Below, piece after piece: positions 37,248 through 46,700 of a stretch of 64,000 nucleotides of DNA; within the stretch, counting starts at the first letter, position 1, and every line of letters starts with the position of its first letter. The stretch covers positions 8,770 to 72,769 of the forward strand of contig CAYGQD010000008.1 of the NCBI GenBank assembly GCA_964351855.1, in the 5' to 3' direction. The notes beneath the pieces are model-generated. The model saw nothing but the letters and a program-made list of their open reading frames with translations. It was not told where the DNA came from and did not search any database. The stretch comes from JBCDHN01 sp964351855. GTDB taxonomy: Bacteria; Verrucomicrobiota; Verrucomicrobiia; Verrucomicrobiales; DEV007. The translations under genes were made by a program, and so were the position numbers.

Positions 37248-37736
37248 TCAATTTTTATCCGAATCGTCCAAGTCTTTTGCGCCGCAAAACTGCTCGCGCC
37301 ACGCCTGCGGGACTCTCAAAGGACGTCCTTTCGGCATCTGGACGAGAGCGAGCTGCTGCCGACAGGTGACGAGGAGGTCATCATCCGCCGGTCGTTTGAC
37401 TTCGAAGCTCATCCAGAAGCGGACCTTTTCCATCGATTCCAGGTGACCATGAATCTCGATCAGGTCACCCAGTCGACCGGGCTTGCGGTAGTCAATTTCC
37501 GTTCGGACCACGACCGGAAACTCCTGGCGCTCCGCCATTTCCGTCAATTTCATGCCCATGAGACCGGCGAGCCTCGTCCTCGCGGTTTCAATCATCCGGA
37601 GATAGGCGATATTATGGATGACGCCGCCGACGTCTGTGTCGAAGAACATGACTTCTTCGGTCGTCGTGATTCGGGGAACTTCAGGCATATCGGTTGCGGG
37701 TTCTCCACCTCTGAATGTGAACCCTGACAAGGTCAA
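37248..37736 (-). CDS. Acyl-CoA thioesterase, YbgC/4-hydroxybenzoyl-CoA thioesterase family
   Basis: A hot-dog-fold enzyme hydrolysing acyl-CoA. The key signature is FFDTDVGGVIHNIAYLRMIETARTR, read in parts as FFDTDVGGVIHN then AYLRMIETAR, where Asp and His correspond to the YbgC active site. KVRFWMSFEV and a final strand follow. An internal ATG at 37688 (MPEVPRI) would give 146 residues, close to the family norm, and may be the true start. No tol-pal genes are adjacent. Confidence 0.82.
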   Translation of the reverse strand: MTLSGFTFRGGEPATDMPEVPRITTTEEVMFFDTDVGGVIHNIAYLRMIETARTRLAGLMGMKLTEMAERQEFPVVVRTEIDYRKPGRLGDLIEIHGHLESMEKVRFWMSFEVKRPADDDLLVTCRQQLALVQMPKGRPLRVPQAWREQFCGAKDLDDSDKN

Positions 37737-37857
37737 CCAACAGTGCGTTTCTTCGCGAAAGATCGTAAAATCACCGTCGCACCCATTTTATTGGATTTCT
37801 AAACTTGCAGGCAAGAAGGGCTCAGGTTAAAATTATGGAAATTATAACTTTTAAGAA

Positions 37858-38274
37858 ATGCGCCACTCTACCGACGACTCTTCCGCTTCCCCTTCCAATG
37901 CCGATCTTCACGGCGTCATCGCCCAAATCGTCATTCAAGTGGCTCGGCAAATCGCTACGCTGCGGAAAGAACAATCGACCGGGAGTAAACAGGTTCCTCA
38001 GAAAATCCAGCAAACGGCTGCTCGTCTTTCCCTGGAAATCGACGATCTCGAAATCCAAGCTGCCAATCGTCCCAAATCCGACACCTGCCGAGAGAGCAAG
38101 TTGGAACACCAGAAGATGCTCGCCCGGATTCAGGACCTCCGCCTCTCCTTGCATTCCGAGCTCGCGGTATTGCTCGATCCCCAACCGAAGGCCGTTTCAG
38201 GAAAACTGGCGGAGAGCATGGCAGCGCTGATTGCGGCAGAAACAACGACGTTTCCCGAGCTATCCCTCAACTAA
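37858..38274 (+). CDS. Unknown small helical protein
   Basis: 138 residues from an ATG preceded by an AT-rich stretch (about 37830-37857). The sequence is mostly helical with coiled-coil character (QVARQIATLRKEQ, LSLEIDDLEIQA, KMLARIQDLRLSLHSELAVLL) and no membrane segment. I do not recognise it. Two other frames are open over the same stretch (one on each strand), but this has the most protein-like composition. Confidence 0.55.
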   Translation: MRHSTDDSSASPSNADLHGVIAQIVIQVARQIATLRKEQSTGSKQVPQKIQQTAARLSLEIDDLEIQAANRPKSDTCRESKLEHQKMLARIQDLRLSLHSELAVLLDPQPKAVSGKLAESMAALIAAETTTFPELSLN

Positions 38275-38408
38275 AGGCCCGTTCGCTCAATCCCTCTCCC
38301 ACCGCCAAAAGAATAGGCAATTTCGATTCGGAATCGTAAACTTTTAGGCATTGCCAATCCATGGCAGCGTGTGCTTGTTAGGAAACGTATCCTCGCGAGC
38401 ATCAATCT

Positions 38409-38885
38409 ATGGCAAACTCTATCGGACCACTCCCGGTCGTCCATCTCAGTATGTTTCTTCTCCGCTGCTTCAGCGGAATCATCTTGATTTATTATCAAGG
38501 TTGGACCCAGGTTCAGCTGGGCTGGAACCACATCTGGCGGAATGATCCCTGGCCGATGGTGGCGCATTTCGCGGACTATCCCGTGCCCGTTGCCATCTTT
38601 TTCTCGGTCATGATCGCGGTGTTCTTCTTCTTGAGCCCGCTCCTGTTCGCCTTGGGCTTTTTGACCCGCTTAAACGCACTTTCGATCTTTATCGGGATCA
38701 TCGTCGCTCTCTCGAACGACCTTCACGACAAGCTTTCGTCGACCGAACTGACCTCTCAAACGATTCTCTTGTTCCTCCTCATCTCCGTTTTCTTTATTTT
38801 TAACGGCGGAGGAATGCTGGCTGCGGATCGCTTGTTTGATACGCGACGCGGTCGGGCGCGAATGGCCGGAAGCCTTTACTCTTAG
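38409..38885 (+). CDS. DoxX-like integral membrane protein
   Basis: 158 residues with four hydrophobic segments (about 10-28, 57-78, 80-98, 115-135). The pattern of an N-terminal helix with FLLRCFSGIILIYY, a polar loop with HIWRND, and a third helix ending in GFLTRLNALSIF resembles DoxX/DoxD proteins. The family includes thiosulfate-quinone oxidoreductase subunits and proteins of unknown role; no partner is adjacent. It ends 8 bases before the Nudix gene, so the two are probably co-transcribed. Confidence 0.7.
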   Translation: MANSIGPLPVVHLSMFLLRCFSGIILIYYQGWTQVQLGWNHIWRNDPWPMVAHFADYPVPVAIFFSVMIAVFFFLSPLLFALGFLTRLNALSIFIGIIVALSNDLHDKLSSTELTSQTILLFLLISVFFIFNGGGMLAADRLFDTRRGRARMAGSLYS

Positions 38886-38893
38886 GGTTTTGC

Positions 38894-39439
38894 ATGGATC
38901 AGATTCTCTACGAAGGAAAATACCTCAAGCTTGGTCACGACGAAGGCCAAACCTGGGAATACGTCACTCGCGCGAATGCCAAAGGCGTGGTGGCGGTGCT
39001 CGCCGTGACGGACGATCGCAAATTCCTCGTCGTTGAGCAATATCGCCCACCGATTGGCAAATCCGCGCTCGAACTTCCCGCAGGCCTTGCCGGAGACGAT
39101 CCCTATAAAGCGGACGAGCCTCTTCTCAGCGCCGCCAAGCGCGAACTCTACGAGGAGACCGGCTACGAAGCGAAAGAATGGCGCAGCCTCTTCGTGGGCC
39201 CGTCTTCCAGCGGAATGAGCGATGAAATGATCACCTTTTTCCTGGCGACCGGGCTGACGCGAGTTTCTGAGCGCGAACATCACGGAGTCGGCGGAGAACG
39301 GATTAAGCTCCACATCGTTTCCGTTGGTGAAACCGTCGATTTTCTCCAGAAGAAGACAGACGAGGGACTGGTCGTGGATTTTAAGATCTACGCGGCGCTC
39401 TATGTGGCCCGGCAACATCCACTCTTTCCGGCGGGATGA
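38894..39439 (+). CDS. Nudix hydrolase, ADP-ribose pyrophosphatase type
   Basis: 181 residues. The Nudix box is GDDPYKADEP followed by LLSAAKRELYEETGYEA (about 76-102), matching Gx5Ex7REUxEExGU with an expanded segment. The LVVEQYRPPIGKSALELPAGL lead-in and the late SPG-like PSSSGMSDEMITFFLA are as in ADP-ribose pyrophosphatases, which split ADP-ribose to AMP and ribose-5-phosphate. Start codon is ATG 8 bases after the DoxX-like stop; its stop overlaps the next start by 4 bases. Confidence 0.88.
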   Translation: MDQILYEGKYLKLGHDEGQTWEYVTRANAKGVVAVLAVTDDRKFLVVEQYRPPIGKSALELPAGLAGDDPYKADEPLLSAAKRELYEETGYEAKEWRSLFVGPSSSGMSDEMITFFLATGLTRVSEREHHGVGGERIKLHIVSVGETVDFLQKKTDEGLVVDFKIYAALYVARQHPLFPAG

Positions 39440-39696
39440 AGTGTCCGGGTTGTGGTCAGGTGCTTTCGCCCAACGCGAAGGGCTGCTCCAAATGTGGAGC
39501 GGGTGTCAAATCCTGGAGCCACAACGAAAACTATGATGGGTTGGATCTGCCGGAGGGTGAAGACTTTGACTACGAGGAGTTTGTGAAGTCCGAATTCGGG
39601 GAATCGAAGATCAAGCCGAAGAACCTCTCCTGGTTTTGGTGGATCGCCGGAGTTCTCGTCGCAATCGCCTTCGCCCGACTCATTTTCGGCGGCTAA
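39436..39696 (+). CDS. Zinc-ribbon protein with C-terminal membrane anchor
   Basis: 86 residues: an N-terminal zinc ribbon MKCPGCG...CSKCGA (Cys3, 6, 17 and 20), an acidic middle (DLPEGEDFDYEEF) and a C-terminal hydrophobic helix (about 65-83, FWWIAGVLVAIAFARLIF), so it is tail-anchored with the ribbon in the cytoplasm. The start overlaps the Nudix stop (ATGA), pointing to translational coupling. Role unknown. Its stop overlaps the stop of the convergent heme-protein gene. Confidence 0.82.
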   Translation: MKCPGCGQVLSPNAKGCSKCGAGVKSWSHNENYDGLDLPEGEDFDYEEFVKSEFGESKIKPKNLSWFWWIAGVLVAIAFARLIFGG

Positions 39697-42605
39697 CGCA
39701 ACGAAGAGAGATAGGCGACCAGATCCCGCAGGTCTTTCCGACTCAAACTCGCCGTCAATCCACTGGGCATGAGCGTACCGATGTCGTCGCGTTTCTGGAT
39801 TTGGTTCAGCGGAATGGGCTCCACCTTTCCGCTGACCACGTCACGCAGCCAAAGCACGCCGTCCGCTTCGCGCTCGCGATAGCCGTTGAACGCGCGTCCA
39901 TCTTTGGTGACCACGGAAACCGAAAAATAGCCTTCTTTGAGTTGCCGGCCCGGCCAGAGCAAGGCCTCTACCAGAAGATCAACGGGAACACCTGCCCCCA
40001 CGGTGGTCAGTTCCGGGCCGAGAATGCCGCCGCTCCCTTCAACCGCGTGACAGGCCACACAACTGAGCAAGGGCGAGTGATAGACGCGCTTCCCATTGAC
40101 GGGATCGCCGTCCGTTTGCACCTCAGCAACCAACTCGCGAACGAATGCGGGATCGTGTTCCATCACCCCGATCGGAACTCCCAGCTTCTCATTGATCACC
40201 GCCAGAAGTTCTGAATCGTTCCTCCCGAGCCGGGCCAGCGCCTGAGAAATCCGAGAAGCCGCCGCGTTCTCCAACGGACTCGCCGCGAGATGCTTCGCTA
40301 AAACCCGGGAACCTGCATCGCGACTCAAAAAGGGAGCCAGCAGCGCAGCCGCGCGATCCACCGAGTCAACCGCCTGCAGGAGTCCCGCCGTCAACTCCGC
40401 CGCTCGGTTGAGATCAAGCCCCGCCATCGCCGCAATCGCGACCGTCTGAATTTCCCGATGCGAGCCGTCTTGAGCCGCCGCGTTCAAGGTCGGAACCGCC
40501 CCTGAATCCGGAATCCGCGCCACCGCCGTCATGGCCGCAATCCGAATCTGCGAGGGCGTCCCTCCATCACCAGCCATTTCCAAGAGTCGCCCCGCCAACG
40601 GGCGAACCTTCCACAATCCGGCTAATTCCACCGCCGCGGCACGAACGTCTTCATCCACATGCTTCAGAGCCGCCTCCAACTGAAGGCCAACGCTTCCCGC
40701 CGGTCGAACCTGGCGAACACGCATCGTTTTCTGAAGCACCGAGAGCAATTCCAGATCCGTCGGCAGCGCTTCGATCGCGAGCCGCAACTGCTCCGGTCCC
40801 CCCACTTGGGCGAGCACGAGAAGCAACTCGCGCTTCGACTCCGGCGTTGCCGAAGCCAATAGATCCTCCAAGACCCGATTCGCTCCCGACCCGCCATAGG
40901 TGCTCACAGCGAAGGCCAACTGCTCGGGATTCGCAAAGTGCATCCGTCCCTCTCGCAATGCCGGCAACCAGACATCGGCCAACGCGTGCACCGTCTGCGT
41001 GAGCGCGTAGTCGATGAACGTATCGCGAGGGGAATCGAGAGCGAGCAGGGCGTGACTCATGGCTTCAGCCGTTCCGAGATGAGCGGCGGAAACAATCGCT
41101 TCGAGTCGAACCCGCGGATGCGCATCAGCGACCAAAGCTGACAGCCGCTCGGTTTCCGTCTCCCAGCGCCCAATCATCCGGGCCCCGTAGGCGCGAACCA
41201 GAGGCTCGGTGGAATCGAGGCAAAACGTGATCCCGCTGGATCGGCCGAGCGACTCCAGAACCTGAACGCCAGCTAGCCCCATCGGATTCGCGGCGAACAG
41301 CTTCTCCACCTCAGTCGCGTCTGCGGTATCCGCCAATTGCCGCTGCGCTTGGTCGCGGACCCAACGCTCCGGCGAATCCAACTGCGCCCAAAGTTCGACC
41401 GTGGTCATCTCCGTCAACTTCGGAGCGACTACCGGTTCCCTCCCCTTTCGCGTGACGCGCCAGACCCGACCGTGAACACGATCCCGATCCGGATGCCGCA
41501 GCGACGCTTGATAATGACCAATGATCGGGTTGAACCAATCCGCCACGTAAATTCCCCCATCCGGTCCCACTTTGACTTCGACTGGCCGAAAGCTGGTATG
41601 CTTGGAAAGGAGCAGCGTCTGGCCCTCGGTTTTCTGAAATCCAGCGCCATCTTCGATCAACGGAAACGCCGTCACCCGATTCGCAAAATAACCGGCGATG
41701 AGCACGTGATCACGCAGTTCCGGGAGGTGGCTCGATTCGACGACCTCGCACCCCATGCTCTTCCCCGGCGTCGCCGCCACCGTCGCCCGCCGCATCAGCT
41801 CCTGATGGTGATTCGTGGGAATAATGCCCGGCGAAACGTAGCCCAGTTGGGTGTTGTTCGACTTCAGGAACATCGCTCCCCAGCGATCCCACCCCAGCCC
41901 CCAGGGATTTTGCGAAGCCATGCTTCCCATGCAGAACGGCTCCAGCTTCAAATCGCGAATCCGCAGTCGCCAAAATCCGGCCTCTTCCCCACGGACAATG
42001 CCCCAAGGAGTTTCCACCCGCGAAAAATTGTGGAGGCCCTGCGTGAACCAGAGATCGCCTGCTGGCCCCCAGCTCAAGGAGTTGATGTTCTGGTGAGTGT
42101 CTCCCGTGCCGAAACCGGTCAAAACCTGCTTCCGCGTATCCGCTTTTCCATCGCCATCCGCATCGCTCAGAAAAAACAACCCCTCGCCTTCCGCCAGATA
42201 GACGCCGCCGTGACCGAGGGCAAATCCCGTCGGCATGGCAAGACCGTCGGCCCAGATCTCAGTCTTATCCACCCGGCCATCGCCATCCGTGTCTTCCAAA
42301 ATCAAGAGCTGATCGTTCGGCTTCCCTCCCGGCTCCACCTGCGCATAGGCCAGCGTGGTCAGAACCCAAAGTCGCCCGGCCGCATCCCAGCGCATTGCAA
42401 TCGGGTTGGCAATGCCGTCTTCCTCCGACGCGAAGAGGTTCACGTTATATCCATCCGCCAGTTCGAACTGGGCCAACTGGGCTTCTACCGAATTGTCTGC
42501 CGCCCGCTCTGCTACCGAGATCCCCACGCGATCCGCCGCTCTCGCGGAAACCACCCAGGCAAGCAATAGCGCTGCGAAATAGACTCGGCTAATCGACCAG
42601 TTCAT
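39693..42605 (-). CDS. Secreted PVC-type heme-binding protein (propeller, HEAT repeats, cytochrome c)
   Basis: 970 residues with a signal peptide (about 1-23, VVSARA). Residues about 40-390 form a glucose-dehydrogenase/NHL-like beta-propeller with Asp-rich calcium-type loops (LEDTDGDGRVDK, LSDADGDGKADT). Residues about 400-800 are helical, Ala/Leu-rich HEAT-like repeats. The last part is a cytochrome c domain with CVACH (near 850) and GPELTTVG. This is the standard layout of PVC membrane-bound dehydrogenase-like proteins, presumed to oxidise sugars or related substrates in the periplasm; direct evidence is scarce. It follows the GDSL-like gene with a 17-base overlap. Confidence 0.9.
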   Translation of the reverse strand: MNWSISRVYFAALLLAWVVSARAADRVGISVAERAADNSVEAQLAQFELADGYNVNLFASEEDGIANPIAMRWDAAGRLWVLTTLAYAQVEPGGKPNDQLLILEDTDGDGRVDKTEIWADGLAMPTGFALGHGGVYLAEGEGLFFLSDADGDGKADTRKQVLTGFGTGDTHQNINSLSWGPAGDLWFTQGLHNFSRVETPWGIVRGEEAGFWRLRIRDLKLEPFCMGSMASQNPWGLGWDRWGAMFLKSNNTQLGYVSPGIIPTNHHQELMRRATVAATPGKSMGCEVVESSHLPELRDHVLIAGYFANRVTAFPLIEDGAGFQKTEGQTLLLSKHTSFRPVEVKVGPDGGIYVADWFNPIIGHYQASLRHPDRDRVHGRVWRVTRKGREPVVAPKLTEMTTVELWAQLDSPERWVRDQAQRQLADTADATEVEKLFAANPMGLAGVQVLESLGRSSGITFCLDSTEPLVRAYGARMIGRWETETERLSALVADAHPRVRLEAIVSAAHLGTAEAMSHALLALDSPRDTFIDYALTQTVHALADVWLPALREGRMHFANPEQLAFAVSTYGGSGANRVLEDLLASATPESKRELLLVLAQVGGPEQLRLAIEALPTDLELLSVLQKTMRVRQVRPAGSVGLQLEAALKHVDEDVRAAAVELAGLWKVRPLAGRLLEMAGDGGTPSQIRIAAMTAVARIPDSGAVPTLNAAAQDGSHREIQTVAIAAMAGLDLNRAAELTAGLLQAVDSVDRAAALLAPFLSRDAGSRVLAKHLAASPLENAAASRISQALARLGRNDSELLAVINEKLGVPIGVMEHDPAFVRELVAEVQTDGDPVNGKRVYHSPLLSCVACHAVEGSGGILGPELTTVGAGVPVDLLVEALLWPGRQLKEGYFSVSVVTKDGRAFNGYREREADGVLWLRDVVSGKVEPIPLNQIQKRDDIGTLMPSGLTASLSRKDLRDLVAYLSSLR

Positions 42606-43584
42606 GAATTTGCGTTTCGAGTTCAGCGATCAAGGGCAAGGCCCGCTCAATTTCATAAGGGAACCATCGCTTCTCGCTATCGACGTGATCCCGGCTACTC
42701 GGCACATGCTGCCGGTCGCCATAGAGAAAGGCCCAGTTGGTGGGGCGAAAATACTGATACCAGACCTGATTTTTCCAAGCGACCGCCTCTCGCAACCGCT
42801 CATCGACATCCGGCGATGGCTGTTCGGTCAATTGCTGAACCAGACGCTCGGCCACAGCCCGTTGTCCCGCATCGTTGAGATGAACACCGTTTTCAGAATA
42901 GGGTCGATCCGGCTCAAACTGATACAAATCCGCGAACATCAGTCCGCGTTCCTCACAGATTTCCACCATCGCCAGGCAATACGCCACCAGCACCCGGTTC
43001 CTCTCTTTCGCCAATGCCGCTGCTGGCCCTGATTCGAAAAACGGCGTCGGCGTCACCACAATAATCCGCGGCGTGATTTCCGTGAGTCGGTCGAGATATC
43101 CCTCGAACGTGGTTCGAAATTTTGGCAGCGCCTCCATCCCCTCAAGCGATTCCATTTTTCCGAATCGAATCATGACGGTGTCCGGCTTCACCCGTTGGCG
43201 AAGATCTGCGGTGCTTCCGGGCTGCTTGTCGCGGTGCTCCGTTTCGTAGAAATATTGCGGCCGTTGCTGCCGGTCGATGGTATCCGCCTCCCAAGCGAGA
43301 CTGCGCACCACCAACTGCTTCTCCGGCCAAGCCGCATGGAGCAGCGCCTCAAAATAACCCGTCCTCTGTTCCTCCACCACATTGGTTCCACCAAGAAGGG
43401 CGATCACTTCACCGGTGCGTGGTTCATAGGTTTCGCCAATCTCCGGGGGCCGCAGAGTAGGTGCTTCCAGGGCTCGAAGTGCACCGAACGCGTCAGCTCC
43501 AATCGGCTTGCCTGCCCATCCCACACCTTCGCAAATCCAAAGAAGGCAAAGCGCCAATCCGGCGGCACGAGAAAGGGATTTCAT
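42589..43584 (-). CDS. Secreted SGNH/GDSL-like hydrolase
   Basis: 331 residues from the ATG at 43584, where a signal peptide starts (MKSLSRAAGLALCLLWICEGVGWA); the frame is open 19 codons further up. Block I reads IALLGGTNVVEE where other SGNH enzymes have GDS, so the nucleophile position is a Thr; block V is GVHLNDAGQ with the catalytic His. This GGT variant is, as I recall, common in Planctomycetes and Verrucomicrobia beside PVC heme proteins, as here. Likely an esterase acting on acylated sugars; substrate unknown. Confidence 0.82.
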   Translation of the reverse strand: MKSLSRAAGLALCLLWICEGVGWAGKPIGADAFGALRALEAPTLRPPEIGETYEPRTGEVIALLGGTNVVEEQRTGYFEALLHAAWPEKQLVVRSLAWEADTIDRQQRPQYFYETEHRDKQPGSTADLRQRVKPDTVMIRFGKMESLEGMEALPKFRTTFEGYLDRLTEITPRIIVVTPTPFFESGPAAALAKERNRVLVAYCLAMVEICEERGLMFADLYQFEPDRPYSENGVHLNDAGQRAVAERLVQQLTEQPSPDVDERLREAVAWKNQVWYQYFRPTNWAFLYGDRQHVPSSRDHVDSEKRWFPYEIERALPLIAELETQIHELVD

Positions 43585-43645
43585 AGGTTGAATCCTATCG
43601 TGATCGATCTCGGCATCAAGAACAACCGTCACCCAATGCAAAGAC

Positions 43646-43719
43646 CGCGCCTGGCGGGATTCGAACCCACAACCTGCCGATTAGAAGTCGGCTGCTCTAT
43701 CCGGTTGAGCTACAGGCGC
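43646..43719 (-). tRNA. tRNA-Arg (anticodon TCT)
   Basis: A 74-nt cloverleaf on the minus strand. Acceptor stem GCGCCTG/CAGGCGC, D-arm GCTCAACCGGATAGAGC, anticodon arm CCGACTTCTAATCGG with TCT at the centre, T-arm with GGTTCGAATCC, discriminator G. No CCA is encoded. It decodes AGA (and AGG by wobble). It lies between the GDSL-like gene and the sulfatase fusion. Confidence 0.97.
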
Positions 43720-43789
43720 AGTTCCGGTGAATCTGTTGCAGGGAAGCCAGATTTCAAAGCGGATCTTTTCTGAAAGTTACGAGGAAACT

Positions 43790-46700
43790 CTACCGAACGA
43801 ATCCAGCCGCCTCATGAATCTTGCGAAGCTGCGTAGCTGGAATCTTCCGGACCTCGCGATCATAAGTAATCAGCCCGTTGATCTCTCCCTCGACGTCGGT
43901 GGTCTGCGTGTAAATCCCGGCGGCAATTCCTTGCTGCCGCAATTCAGCCAACAGCCGGATCGACTCTCGGTAACGCTCCAGCCACTCTTTTTTGTCTTTC
44001 GGCAGGCCGCCATAGCCCCAGTTGCGCGTTGCCGGATTCCAGACGTGCCCTTCGACCGGGAATCCATGACCGCCGAATTCACCAATCACCTTGATGAAAT
44101 CGTCGAACCGTCCGTCCTCGCCCAACTCAAAGGGAAAACCGGGATGGGGATACTGATGATGATCGACGATATCTCCGACGGGAAAGAAGTTTCCGCCGCT
44201 CGCGACGTTCACCTGACGGCTGGGATCATACGCCACCGTCCATTCGCCCACGGACTTCGTCTGGTGCTGGCCCCAGCGCTCGTTGAAAGGCACCCATTGG
44301 ACGATCGATGGATGATGATCCAGCGTATCGATCATGGCTTTCAGTTCGGCCATAAATTGGCGATGCGCGGCTTCCGGCCAAGTCACCGTAGCCGGGTTCG
44401 GCTGAAGACGCGTCCAATCCGGATTATCCGCCATCGCGCTGACTTGATCTTGCCACACCATCATCCCGATTCGATCGCAGTGCGTGTAGTAGCGGCGAGG
44501 CTCCACTTTAATATGCTTCCGAATCATATTGAACCCTGCCGCTTTGAGAAACTCGATATCCGAGAGCATCGCTTCGTCGGAAGGAGGCGTTAAAAGGCCA
44601 TCTGGCCACCAACCTTGATCAAGCGTACCCCAAGGAAAGACCGGCTCGCCATTCAGGGTAAAGCGCCAATGCCCATCCGCATCGCGCTCTCGACCAACCT
44701 CTCTCAACCCCACATAGGATTCGACGACATCCTCACCAACCTCGATTCGGAGATCGTAAAGATGGGGCTCCGCAGGCGTCCACAGCTTCGGATCGGGAAT
44801 CTTTAGCTGAAACGGCGCATTCGCCCGGCCACTGGCAGTCGCTACTGGTTTGCCGTCCCAAAACGCGGTCACACTTCCAACCAACAATCCTCCCGAATCG
44901 CCTCCCACATTGAGATGAACCGAGACATTTCCAGCAAGGTCCGCTTCTATCTTGGTGCTCTTCAAATACGATACGGGAACCTCCTCCATCCAAACCGTCT
45001 GCCAGATTCCGGACACCGGAGTGTACCAGATCCCCTTCGGATTCAGCCGCTGTTTCCCATGAAGCTGATAGCTTCCCGGTGCATCCGTCGCATCCGTAAC
45101 CTTCAACGTGATGACATTCTCTCCCGACCGAAGAACCTCCGTCACATCATAGGAAAAGGGCAGATTGCCTCCGACGTGAACTCCGACTTCCTGGCCATTC
45201 ACCCAGAGAGTCGAATGATAGTCTACCGCTTCAAAGTTCAACACATACCGCCGATCATCTTGTTGGTTGATCGAAACGGAGCGGCGATACCAAAGCGCCT
45301 CGTCCGGCTCCAAACGCCGCTCCACACCGGAAAGCGGTGCCTCGAGCGCGAAGGGAACGAGGATCGTGCCGTCCCACTGCTTCGGCGGGTTGGCTTCCAG
45401 GTCCGTCACCGCATAGTTCCACGGCCCATTGAGATTCGTCCACGCCTCGCGTTTCAGTGCGGGGCGCGGATACTCCGTCCAGACGTTCTCCGCCGTGACG
45501 TCTCGTCCCCAAGCGGTTCGCATCGTGACCTTGACGGTCTCCGCCGTAACATCGTGACGGAGCACGGTTCCGGTGAAGCGATTCGGAAGTTGATACTTGC
45601 CCACCGGATCTTTGAAGTCTTCGCCAAGATAAAAGCCGATCGCAGGCTGGTTGACCAACAAACCGGGAGATGGCTGACTGGCGACGACCTTGCCATTGAC
45701 CGATAGGGACAACGTCTCTGCGTCCAGTTTTGCCACCAAATCGATCTTCCCCTGATAAGTACCTTTGGCGATAATTTCCGTCAGCTTCCCGGCGTTGCGC
45801 AGGGAAAAAGCCGGGCGACCTTCGCGAAAATGCAGCGCGTAGCCAAACTGCACTCCGCCATGGGATAACACCACACCCCTGGGCTTCTTCGCTTCAACGG
45901 TCGCCTGAACCGTGAAAGGCTTACCTTGGACGTGAGGAGGATTCGGCAGCGCTACCGGAGCGGGGTTGCTCGCGCCCGTCATTGCTTTTGGATAGACGCG
46001 AGCGCGCTGCGCCCAAGTATTCCATTTAGCGGCCAGCTCAGCCACCATTTCGGGTCGCTGGCTCGCAAGATTTAGGGTTTCGGTACGATCCTTGGCCAGG
46101 TTGTAGAGTTCCCATTTCCGAGGATCGACTCCCCCCGTTGGAGCCACGCCTTTCCCAACCAGCTTCCAATCGCCGTCCCGAGCAAAAGCGTTGTTCTCAT
46201 GCTCGACGAAGATCGGTTCCTTCCGACGGAGCGGCTTGGTCTCGAAAGCTGGGCGGAGCGAGACACCGTCCAGCTTGGGAAGCTCATTCCCGTGCATCGT
46301 CGCAGGATACTTCGCTCCCGCGACATCGAGAATCGTCGGGACGACGTCAATCAGCTGGGCTGGGCTGGTGTACCAGGATGAAGCTGGCGAAATCTTCGCC
46401 GGCCAATGGAGAAAGAACGGAGTGGCAGTGCCGCCCTCATGGGCGAAATGTTTGTAGAGACGGAATGGCGTATTACTGGCATTGGCCCACGCTTCTCCAT
46501 AACTATTGGCATGTTCCTGATTGCGTTTCTCGATATCACGGAAATTTCCGCGCCCCAAGATCCCTCCTTCTTGACAGCCTCCATTGTCAGAAAGAAACAG
46601 AATCAGAGTGTTCTCATCCATCCCCGAAGTCTTTAAGAAATCGATCAACTTGCCGATGTTTTGGTCAACTCGATCGATCATCGCCGCATAGATCGCCATC

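Noticed and set aside
37805..38230. Alternative plus-strand frame of 141 codons over the unknown gene at 37858
   Set aside because: Its product is Arg/Pro/Ser-rich with no pattern, while the frame from 37858 has regular helical heptads and balanced composition.
41337..42569. 410-codon open frame on the plus strand, antisense to the PVC heme-protein gene
   Set aside because: The minus-strand frame encodes a recognisable signal peptide, propeller, HEAT repeats and CVACH heme site; the plus-strand product is Arg/His/Pro-rich without domain pattern. It is a GC-driven shadow.
43646..43719. tRNA-Arg as the integration site of a mobile island carrying the sulfatases
   Set aside because: No integrase, no duplicated tRNA 3-prime end and no compositional break were seen within the window.
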